A DNA stretch of 64,000 nucleotides from Gigantopelta aegis (Eukaryota > Mollusca > Gastropoda > Neomphalida > Peltospiridae), in the NCBI RefSeq assembly GCF_016097555.1, contig NC_054712.1:38866573-38930572 (forward strand). The letters are read 5' to 3'. The translations under genes were made by a program, and so were the position numbers. Positions 1 through 12,200 of this stretch are shown in pieces. Under the pieces are notes generated by a model, which was not told the origin of the DNA, ran no database searches, and was given only the letters and a program-made list of their open reading frames with translations. Numbering within the stretch: position 1 is the stretch's first letter; every line of letters starts with the position of its first letter.

Positions 1-116
1 TTGTAGTTATCAAATTCCATTATCCATCCCTAAGCTCCCTAAGGATCATGTATCTCTTTAAATTTTTATTACAGTACATAGCATGACAATAGTGTGTATC
101 TGTTTGACTATTTCAG

Positions 117-257
117 TTTTCTCTGTGAACACATTGGGCATTGTGACTGTGATTTTCCTCAAGTTGGTTTCGTACGCCTGTGTCAACAATTGGTGCCGTA
201 GTCACAGGAAGAACAGAACACTCATACGTCGGAAGACAATCAGTGTTTCTGATGAAA
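117..257 (+). CDS. DGAT1: DGAT1 exon a (first in window)
   Basis: The acceptor is the tttcag ending at 116, and the split codon completes a valine. The exon encodes a membrane helix followed by FLKLVSY, NNWCR and a basic loop. An alternative acceptor at 74 also keeps the frame open, but the 117 start aligns without a gap to vertebrate DGAT1. The donor gtgagt follows 257, leaving one base. Confidence 0.82.
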
Positions 258-3200
258 GTGAGTACTGTATATTGCTGGTGTCAAGTGTAAGCTAATCGCC
301 AATTCTTGTCTCTGTAACCTCCATATTGGGGTCGCAAAAGCTCCATATTGGTGTCAGAAACCTTCATATTGGTTTTATTTTGCTTAACAACACCACTACA
401 GCACATTGATTTATTTGTCATCAGCTGTTGGATGTCAGTTCTCCATATTGGTGTCACAAACCTGTATATTGGTGTCACAAAAACCTCCATATTGTGTTGG
501 AATCCTCCATGTAAGTCTCGGAAACCACCATATTGGTGTTTGAAACAATGATTATGGTGTTTGATATCACTAAGATTTGTTTATTTGTAGATATATCTGT
601 TTATCTCTTTGATCATGACAGAAATTATGATATGGGCATGAATGTCTTAAGAAATTTCAAATGAGGGAAATATTACTGTGACATTTTCTTCTGGGATCTG
701 TATGTATTCGTGTGTGTGTGTATGTGTGTGTCTATCTCTGTGTCTGTGTCTGTGTCTGTGCATGCATGTCTGTGTGCCAGATATGTGTTTTATTACAATT
801 TTATTTGTGTGGATGTGCTATACATTATTTACAATGATGTTTTCAACCAAATGAATACTAGAAGGCGAAATATTCACTCATGGAAAATAAATGTATGGGA
901 AATAAGTACATGTACGTTCATATGGTTTGTCTAACAAAATAAATGCACAGTTTACTACATGTATTTTATTACCTGTTTTAGTTTGTAGCTGTGTGAAGAA
1001 ATCTCTAAGTCTTGAATAAACTGTTTGTTGATTGTTTTTCAGTGAGTAACTCAACTAGTAATAAAGCTGTGGTATTTCATTATCTAATAGTATGTGTTTT
1101 AGTTTGTAGCTGTGTGAAGAAATCTCTAAGAGTCTTGAATAAACTGTTTGTTGATTGTTTTTCAGCTAGCAACTCATCTAGTAATAAAGCTAATGGCAAA
1201 GTGGAGACCAAGTTGTGCTACCCGGACAATCTCACACTTTCAGGTGAGTTTCGGTGTCCAGATAAAAATGGAGGACATGTTTATATTTTGTTCTATGACC
1301 TAAATAATGGTCTTTAATTGGCATTTTATTTTATTAGTTTTCATCTTTGATGGGTTATATTATTGTGTATTGCATTGTCTGTCCATCTGTACATTCATCT
1401 GTACTTATGTCTGTACTTCCTCCATACATACATACATACATACATATACTGATGGAAAGAAATAAAGGATCACACAGATAGCAACAAGAAATAATGACTG
1501 CATCAAAAATCAATTCATATTGTCAGAGGTTGACTGGGAACATATAGGCAGCACATTCAACACTACAGACATTCAATCCCACATTACAACTTGGTATGAA
1601 ATACAGACATTACTATGCTAGTAGTGAATTAAATTTGGTCTACAATTTGATGTGTTCCCTTATTTCTTTCCATCAGTATATGTCCTTCTGTAAACTTTTC
1701 ATTTCCGGTGTCTTGTCTTTCTTATCAGTTCATGTCGAATCACCACAACCTACTTTTCATTCATTACTACACTTTAAAGGAAGTCATTGTCCAGGCCGTA
1801 TCTTCCTTATCAGTTCATATAAGATCATCAAACTTTGCATGCATGTGTGTCGTGTGCCATAACTAGGTCACTGTGACCTATTTTTATCAAACTCCTGATG
1901 GGCGAATCATGTCCCTGAACCGTACTCTTGTTAACAACAAAACTACATATTAAATATATTTTCTTCTTTAACATACCAATGTCCAGCGCTCTACCAATAT
2001 AATATGTACCTGTACTTGGTTTGATCTGGAGAAAATGTTATTTAATTTTATTTTATATTTTATGACTTATCTTGTAGATCTGTACTATTTCATCTTTGCA
2101 CCGACCCTCTGCTATGAACTGAACTTTCCACGATCTGCAAGAATTCGCAAGCGCTTCCTTCTCAAGAGGATCCTGGAAATGGTGAGAATTTTAAAACCTG
2201 ATCTATTTAACACTGTCAACTATTGCTTGTTCTTTATATTCAAGGACCCTATAGTTCTGAAGGGATGGAGAGCTAAATAATTGCTTTCTTTTAGGTTTTC
2301 TCAGAATTTTTAAACATTAATTTAAAAAAATTTTTTTTATTAAATCACGACTTTTGACATAACAAATTCTGGTTGTCAGTCATGAAGTGTAGGTTATGAC
2401 TACTCACAATACTTGTTTTTACTTCAGTGATTACAGTGCAGCTTGTCATGTCATGAAGTATACGTTAACTTGTGATCACTAACAGTAACTTTGTACTTTC
2501 AACTTTTTCTCTGTCAGCTGATTGTGTGCTTGTCATGTCATAAAGTATATTATAATAATGACTACTAACAGTAACTTTATAATTTCAGCTCTTTTTCGGT
2601 CAACTGATTATACTGTTTGTCGTGTCATGAAGTGTAGGTTATAATGATTACTAACAGTAACTGTTTGTGGTGTCAACTCTTTCATTACTCGAATGTGTTG
2701 CTTGTCATGTCATGAAGTGTACATTATTTATGACTACTAACAGTAACTGTTTGTGCTTTCAGCCTTTTCTGTGTCAACTGATTATACTGCTTGTTATGTC
2801 ATGAAGTGTACATTATAATGACAGTAACTGTTTGTGCTTTCAGCTTTTTCTCTGCCAACTGATGCTTGGTTTGGTTCAGCAGGTAAGAGTGATATTAAAG
2901 TGATAGATGTATTTTAAATAATACAAATCACCATAATCTATACATTATAATGATTTATTTCTCTAATGAGAAATTGAATGTTTTTAAATGTTTAAAAGTG
3001 TATTAAAATAATACTTTAATTTGCTTAATGATTAAAATACTTTTTTTTACATTATTACGACTAATCAAAATAGCAATGATAGTTGTTTATTTTTATTCTG
3101 GAATGTATTTTTATTTTGTAAAGATAGATTAATTTTTTTTAATAAGTACTTTTTTATTTAAAATGTTTGAATTAATTACAATTGGATTATACTTTAAAAA

Positions 3201-6200
3201 ATGCCATCTGTATATTTTTTATAAATAGTTTATAAAATAAACTATCAGTGTATGTGGTTTGAACCATGGGCATCAATCAGGCTTTAAAAGTGGTGGTGGG
3301 GGGGGGGGGCATGTTTGTGTGCGTGCGTATGTGTGTGTGGGTGTGTTATGTGATAAAGGAAAGTCAATGAAAATCATAAAGCTACACATTAGTGGTTAAA
3401 CTTAGTTTTTGTTTGTTTTTTGTTATTGCTGTTGTTGTTTTTGTTGTTGGTGGTGTTGTTGATTTTGCTAAACGAAAAAGTGGGGGGGGGGGGGGGGGGG
3501 GGACACTTATATAGATTGTCCCCCGGTGTTGAAAAGTCCCCCTGTCCCCCACTGATCGACGCCCATGGTTTGAACTTATATATAGTAAAAGTATATTTTA
3601 GTCAAGTACTTTTGTGATATTTATTACCTGTAAAGTATTTAATTGTTATCAGTGGGTTTTTCAACATCTGTAGTAGTACTGTAGTAGCTATAATCTTGCT
3701 ACATATTTTGGCATCACAATTGAACTATAGTGATAAATTATGTTTTTTTTTTTTATAGATAACTGATAATAAAACAATTAAAGACCAATATTTAAAACTT
3801 TTATCAAACAAATATGCCAACAGTTAATTTTGAGTACTAAATTTAAAGGTATTTCGAAATTTAATAAACAACAACCCGTATAGCAATTTTCTGTACATTT
3901 GCAATTTAAAGTTTTAATGAAAGAAATGTGTTATTATTCATAATGTATTCGGCAATATTAGTTACATGGACTTGGACAAAACTAGATTAAATGGTAAGTG
4001 ATCCCCAACAGTAAGTCATCAATAAACGACAAAACTTTTAATAATTATTTTCTCTACTAGCAAGATTTGTCATTAGGGCAGTACCAATATCCGTTGTCGG
4101 TCTCACACCGTGTTGAATGATACCATTTTTTTTTCTCTTTCTTTCAGTGGATAATACCAACAATAAACAACTCCATGCAGCCACTAGCCGACATGAACAT
4201 CAGCAAAGTGGTGGAACGATTGCTCAAGTTAGCTGTAAGTGTCTTAATTGATCTATAACCATGGTAATAAATGTAGGCTACTTTTAATGTACTTATGTGG
4301 CATAGGGCTGTTCCACCCTTGGGAACATAATTTGATACAAGCAAGCCTCGTTCGTTCCTGACAACAAATGATGTAGCTTCAGGTGGAATAGCCCTATAGG
4401 TACATATAAATGATTCTTTTAATACTCTAAATCATAAATTATTAGTGATCTTAAAGGGAAATACCCTAGTTTTTAAACACTAAGGCATATTTTTTACTAT
4501 TAAAGCTGTTTTTGATAACTGAAATCATACTTTACTTAGATTTTATTGTTTAGATTATCCATTTCCGTACATTAGAAGTGTTTTGGTCATCCTGGTGTTT
4601 TTAATATCACAAAATGCATTTCTCATATTTTTAAAAACGTACATGCTTATGAGAAATAACAGTTATGGAGTCGAGTTTTAATCGATTTTTGGAGGGTATT
4701 TCACTATTTCAAAGTCACAGACTCATGTTTCACTCAATTGTAACTTTATCCAAATGTGTTACAGGTTTGTAGATTAACTAAACTTAGTGTTAATTTACAT
4801 GTGTTGAAACTAGAGTCTGTCCCTTTAAAATATAATAAAATGCAAATAAATGACATATTAGCAACATAAAACTTTAATGAGGTCGGTGTATCAGACACTA
4901 AATTCCCTAATTTACAGTCACTATCATTTGTGGGGCTCTGGTTGGGATGGAATAAGAAGCTGACAAAGTGTTTGGTCCTATGACCCATTTGTACCTCGGA
5001 TAAGAGTGCTCTATCATGAAACTATTCTGCTCTTGAATTATTAAAATGTATAGAAATACTTTTAATGATAAGGCTTCACTGTTCAACTGGTTTTATCTTG
5101 CAGATACCAAATCACTTCATCTGGTTGATATTTTTCTACTGGTTTTTCCACTCGTGTTTGAATGTCTTGGCAGAGTTGCTGCGATTTGGAGATAGAGAAT
5201 TCTATAGAGACTGGTGGTAAGTCTAGATATACAGAATTTAAAGGTGTACTCAACTGAATTATGAATGTAAAAGTTTATACAGTGAAACCTTTCAAAACCA
5301 CACCCATTATAAACTGGAATTTCCTCTAAACTGGATGTTTTACAAAGTCCCTTTTAATAATCAGTACAGAACTTAACCTCTCTGAACTGGAATCCTCTTA
5401 AAAGTGGACATTTTTCTTGGTTCCAAATGGTGTCCACTTTAGAAGGGTTTCACTGTACATAAATGCATCACAAGTATGTAGTCTTAATTAGTATATATCG
5501 AGCAAAAGAAGCACAATGACTTTTGTAAAGTAATATTTACTGTTGTCCTGTCACCTGGCCATGTATTTTTATCTTGTGTGAGAGACAACAATAACAAATA
5601 TATCAGAGAGAGAGAGAGAGAGAGAGGGAGGGAGGAGGGGGAGGGAGAGGGAGTGGGAAGGGGTTAGAGAGAGAGAGAGAGAGAGAAGTGTGTGAGTGAG
5701 TGAGTTAGTGACAGTGAGAGTTAGTGAGAGGGAGAGAGAGAGTTAGTGACAGAGAGAGAGAAAGACACACAGACACAGAGGGAGACAGAGAGAGAGTAGG
5801 AAGGAAGACTGGCGTCTTGCTGTGTTTATGTGGAAGCTGTTATGTAAGATGCATAAGAGATATTCTTCGTTATATAATGTTTATGTAATATTTATTTTGA
5901 TTGATTGTAGGAATGCTGAAACGGTGACTGACTTCTGGAAGAGTTGGAATATCCCTGTGCACAGATGGGCCACACGGTAAGCCATATTTCTGTTACACAA
6001 CAACTCTACGGATCTATTCATTTCTTTATTGTCATCTATCTGTCTGGGCTATCTGTCCAGAACCGGCAAAGTTTAATGGAAGAGAAGTCAGTATAGTGAC
6101 CTTACATTTCCCACTACGCTCTGTACTCTTTCTCTCTCTGGGTTGTAGTTGGTGTTGCGATATGAACTCGGTATCTAGTAGCCTGATGGCCTTGACCACT

Positions 6201-9200
6201 TGAACTACTGTGACATAGTTACAAGTACAGGTGGTATGTGGGCGTGGATACCTTTTGCAACAGGGACAGGTCATACAATGATTCATACAGGTTATATAGG
6301 GTGAACTACAAGCCACAGCTCCTGCCATCATTCAGATTGTGGGTTTTTTCCACACACTTCACAGTTAAAATTAGTTTTGTTGTGGGGGTTTTCCGCACAC
6401 TTGCAAAGTTAAAATTAGTTTTGTTGTGGGGGTTTTCCACACACTTGCAAAGTTAAAATTAGTTTTGTTGTGGGGGTTTTCTGCACACTTGCAAAGTTAA
6501 AATTAGTTTTGTTGTGGGGGTTTTCTGCACACTTGCAAAGTTAAAATTAGTTCTGTTGTGGGGGTTTTCCGCACACTTGCAAAGTTAAAATTAGTTTTGT
6601 TGTGGGGGTTTTCCGCACACTTGCAAAGTTAAAATTAGTTTTGTTGTGGGGGTTTTCCACACACTTGCAAAGTTAAAATTAGTTCTGTTGTGGGGGTTTT
6701 CTGCACACTTGCAAAGTTAAAATTAGTTTTGTTGTGGGGTTTTTCCGCACACTTGCAAAGTTAAAATTAGTTTTGTTGTGGGGTTTTTCCGCACACTTGC
6801 AAAGTTAAAATTAGTTTTGTGTAACGACACCAGTTTAGCACATTCATTTATTAATCATTAGCTATTGGATGTCAAGCATTTGATAATTGTGACATATAGT
6901 CTTAGAGAGGAAAACTGCTACATTTTTGTATTAGTACCATCCCACAGACAGGATAGCACATACCACAACCTTTGATATATTTGTTGTGGTGCACTGGCTG
7001 GAACAAGAACTAGCCCAATGGGCCCATTGATGAGAATCGATCCCAGACCGACCTTGCATCAAGTGAACGCTTTATCACTGGGCTTTGAAGATTAAAGCGG
7101 CAATGACTAAACCACAACCGGTAGATGATGATTAATAAATCGGTGTGCTCTAGAGGTTCTGTTAATACTTTCTCTTCCATTCTCGACTGCAGTTGAGATG
7201 TGCAAAACTAACATAAAAAACCTTTCTCGACAGTAGTCAAGATGTGACTGGTCTTCGTAAACACAGGTGTCAATATTCACAGGAGTTATCCATATTGATT
7301 CTGTGAACACTAGAACATAGTAGAATGACAATCGAACATGTTGAGTATATTTTGATGACTGGAATTCAAATTTAAGTTGTTATTATAATATTGAAAAGAA
7401 AACCAAAAAATGTTTAAATGTTATTGATGATGTAACACGCACATGGGTTCGATTTCTCACTATTTGTATAATATTATTATTTTAAAAAACTTTGGACATT
7501 TATTGTTTAATGAAAATTGAAGGTTTGTAAAAGATGTATTCGCTAAAAATAACTGATGGTGGATGGGATTACTCGTCGTCGATGGAAAGTGAAAATAAAC
7601 TTTGTGAAAGCGTCATAAACGTCATGGATCGTGATCATAAGGTTTTAAGAAAATGTTTTTTAAATATTAATTAAGTTCTTCTGTAAATATTATTTTGGTA
7701 ATTAGATTCACTAAGATGTCATCTAAACTACGACACATCATCAGAGTGTTACATTAGTTATTTCTTTACAATTTGAGGTTGAAAAATGGAGGTTAAAAAT
7801 TACATATTTCACGTTGGAAACTTGGGTCAGTGATGACTTTTCCTGATTTAAATGTTGTTGTTTTTTCTAGACACTTGTACACGCCTGTACTTCGAAAATT
7901 AAAGTTTCCGTGACTAAATGACAATCAGTAGGCGATGATGAATCAATCGGTGTGCTCTACAGGAGCTGTTAAAACAAACTTTTATTTTTAAAATGTTTTT
8001 ATTTTTATTATTTTTCAGTCACTTGTACAAGCCCATGCTGAGGCGAGGTATCTCGAAGATTAAAGCTGCCATAGCTGTCTTTTTTGTCTCCGCTTTTTTC
8101 CATGAGGTAATGAGATTAAATCATTTTTTTAAATTTAAAAATCATAGTATCAGCTATTCACAAATGATGAAATATACTAACATTAAAATTTTGCAAATGT
8201 GCGTAAATTAAAGAAAATCTATGACTTTCAGACTGAAATCAAATACTGGATTTAATTAATGTAACATAATTTTGTGAAGATAAGTAACAGGAAATGTTCA
8301 GTGCAAAATGAAATGTGTACGTGTCACGCCATTGAAAGTAGCTTACTTTTAAAGTACAATGCAGTAGAAGGAAATTGATAAACATTTTTTGTCTTAGTAT
8401 GGTACAATTGAGATAACAAAATGGATACAGATAACATTTTTCTTCTGCATTACTAAAGGGAATAAGTCATCATTGGACATTGGTTATATAAAGTTTGCTC
8501 CAAATAATTACTGCATTTTCAAGTTTACTTTAGCAGAGTGAAACGTTGCATGTGAACTGTTGTCTCAGATTATTATTGTGACTACATATATGCATATTGT
8601 TATACCAGTAGGGTATTGTTATTAAGGATTGTCTGTTATTTGTTTTTACTTTCATCCAGGTATGGAAAAAAAAATCATCCACAAACTATGAATCAGTGAA
8701 GCCTTCTCACATAATTTTTCAGATTTTTTTTTGTTCATATCCAGATGAACGTAAAAGAAATAACAGACAATGGTTATAATTAAATTTGAATCATACTTGC
8801 TAATAATAACACTAAAACTGCATTTTTTCTTTTGAATTATTTTTGGGTCATAAAGAATAACACTCGGTAAGACAACTTGCCCATATAAAATGACGTCATC
8901 AGATATGTTCCCTGACAACGTAATTTTTACGTTCATCGAGAAATGAACAAACTCCCATTGCTATGCCTGGACCAATGGGATGACGTTATGTTGTAATTAA
9001 TGTAACGGAAATTTAATTATTAACAAAGGATCATTATCATACTGTTCTGTCTGGGATGTAATATAAAAGATTCCTTGCTGCTAAATGGAATAATGAGTAG
9101 ACCAAATGTATCAGTTACATCCAATAAATGATTAATAGCTGCTGATTATTAGGGCTGCAACGATACGGTCAAAACCGTATTGCGATATATTGCGATATAA

Positions 9201-12200
9201 GAAACCGTATTGCAATATGTATTGCAATATAGTTGATATTATTTAAATTTAATATTTATGGGGTTTTTAAAAAAATGAAAGCAGTATGCATAAACTTATT
9301 AATGATCTTTATTAGTTTCAGCTGTCAGGCTAAACCCATCATCAGAAACATGAAACACGTCGGCGTTTCTTTGATGGTCAATTGCTAAATAATTGTTGCA
9401 CGCGTTTTTCGTGAATAAAACTTAACATAGCTAGTTTAAGTTAAATAAGTAGTACTAAGTATATAAATCAAAATATTTGTAATATTGATTCCATCATAGA
9501 CCTAAATGATTATATAAACCACGACATTTATTAGTAGCATAATGTTCTTCTTGGTAATTTTTATTTTTTAACAAAATAGTAGTCTACTAGAACACCGGTG
9601 TGACGGTGTCAAACTGTTTTTAAATTGTCACATTTGGAAATCCTTGCTATCGGGCTTTTCCGTTGCTGCTCGCTTGACACGGAAATGTACATATTGAATC
9701 GCAATATTTCGGCAGATCGACCGAACCAGAGGTTATTGGTCGAGGTGTTTTGAACGATCGGCCGAAGTATTCAGAGTTCAGGGAAAAACAGCTAAGTGCG
9801 ATTCTCACTTATTGGTTTATTTCTTTGAATGTGATAGCCGTAGCCGTATTCCATTGTGAATGAACAATGAATAATAATGTGAAAGTAACAAAACATTTAT
9901 TTGTAATTATCGTTAACTGGTTATTTTTATTGGACTTTTAACCGACCTATCACTTCGTATGCCAACAAGTAAGCCGACGACGCTTGACGTGGTTGTTAAT
10001 TTCCTGTCATCACCAATTAATAAAATGATGGGTGTTTTTGTTTGTTTGTTTGTTTGCCTATTTCAAGTCAAATAAGATACACGGAAAAAGATAGCGTGTA
10101 AAAATCGCGATACGCAAAACTGTACCGCGGTTCGTATTGAGCTGATCAATTATCACGGTATACCGGTATATCGGTTTATCGTTGCAGCACTACTGATTAT
10201 GCATGTCTGTCTGTCTGTCTGTCTGTCTATCTTTTTATTCATTAACCTGACCTCTTACCTCCATGCATTTCCCCCATTCCCATGAATGGCAAAACTGCAC
10301 TGAGGTAAAAGAAAATGTCAGATTAAGTATTCAAGTGGTAGGTCAAATTATGTATTACAAAATGTTGGAGGAGGAAGACTGAGTTATTTTTACAACAAAA
10401 CATCAGACATAGTTACACATCATGTCATGGCACACGTTTTTTTTAGTTAGCATTTTAGCGAATTGGTTCAAACTTATCCAAATTCAACTTTTAAATAAGT
10501 TTTTTTAGCCAAACCTTCAAAGTGTTACGTAGTCGATGTATGTTTATTATATTATGCCTATATTTTTCAGTATTTAATGAGTATTCCACTGCACATGTTC
10601 AGAACTTGGGCTTTCACCTCCATGGTAATGCAGGTTAGTATTGTTTACTTACCATTTATTATTATTATTACAGTTCCATGATAAAAAATGCTGTAAATGT
10701 CATACTGGGTTTAAACTGAATGCCAAAAATCATTAGCAATCATGATAGTGTCGTGGTTAAGCCATCAGAAATAAGGCTGGTAGGTACAGTGTTTGCAGCC
10801 CAGTACAGTAACGAATCGATGGGTAGGTATAAGACTACTAAACCCTCTTCTCTCTCACTAACCACTAACTTACTGTCCTAGACAGACAGCCCAGATAGCT
10901 GAGGTGTGTGCCCAGGACAGCATGCTTGAACCTTAATTGGATATAAGCATGAAAATAAATTGAAATGAAAATGAAATAGCAGTTTGGAGAATTTGTTCAG
11001 ATAATCTGTAGCCAAATTGAAGTAACATTTAGCTAAACAGAATTATTTTTCAAAAGTACTATACACAGTTTTTAAGTTAGCATTTTAGCGAATTGGTAGA
11101 GACTGCACCAAATTCAACTTTTAAATCGCATTTGGAAATTTGGCGAATGACATCTTAAACCCTGGTTATATATGAGATATATTATGGTTGGGTATTATAC
11201 ATTTTTGAGAATTGCAAGTTCAAGATTTGGTGATTTTTTAATTTTTTATTTGTGATGGTCTTGCCATTGTTCAAGTTATTTTTGCAACAAAATATCAGAC
11301 AATAGTCACTGAAATTTACAAACAAGTGTAATCAAAGAAAAGAAAGAAAGAAAGGTTTTATTTAACGACGCACTCAACACATTTTTTTATGATTATATGG
11401 CGTTGGACATATGGTTACGGACCACACAGAGTTTGAGAGGAAACCCGCTGTCACCACTACATGTGCTACTCTTTCCGATTAGCAGCAAGGGATCTTTTAT
11501 TTGCACTTCCCACAGGCAGGATAGCACAAACCATGGCCTTTGTTGAACCAGTTATGGATCATTGGTCGGTGCAAGTGGTTTACACCTACCCACTGAGCCT
11601 TGCGGAGCACTCACTCAAGGTTTGGAGTCGGTATCTGGATTAAAAATCCCATGCCTCGACTGGGATCCGAACCCAGTACCTACCAGCCTGTAGACCGATG
11701 GCCTAACCACGACACCACCGAGGCCGGTCAAGTGTAATCAAAGAAAGAAAGAAAGAAGTGTTTTATTTAACGACGCACCCAACACATTTTATTTACGGTT
11801 ATATGGCGTCAGAAATATGGTTAAGGACCACACAGATTTTTAGAGGAAACCCGCTGTCGCCACTACATGGGCTACTCTTCCGATTGGCAGCAAGGGATCT
11901 TTTATTTGCGCTTCCCACAGGCAGGATAGCACAAACCATGGCCTTTGTTGAACCAGTTATGGATCACTGGTCGGTGCAAGTGGTTTACACCTACCCACTG
12001 AGCCTTGCGGAGCACTCACTCAAGGTTTGGAGTCGGTATCTGGATTAAAAATCCCATGCCTCGACTGGGATCCGAACCCAGTACCTACCAGCCTGTAGAC
12101 CGATGGCCTAACCACGACACCACCGAGGCCGGTCAAGTGTAATCAAGTACACTCATAAACAGGTGAAGAAAGTATAAATATATATTGTTTAGAAGCTTTA

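Noticed and set aside
75-257. Alternative start of the first DGAT1 exon at 75
   Set aside because: The frame is open, but the 117 acceptor aligns to the family without an insertion.
11461-12048. ORFs beginning [20 protein letters not shown]
   Set aside because: Antisense readings of SINE core sequence, recurring wherever that core occurs.
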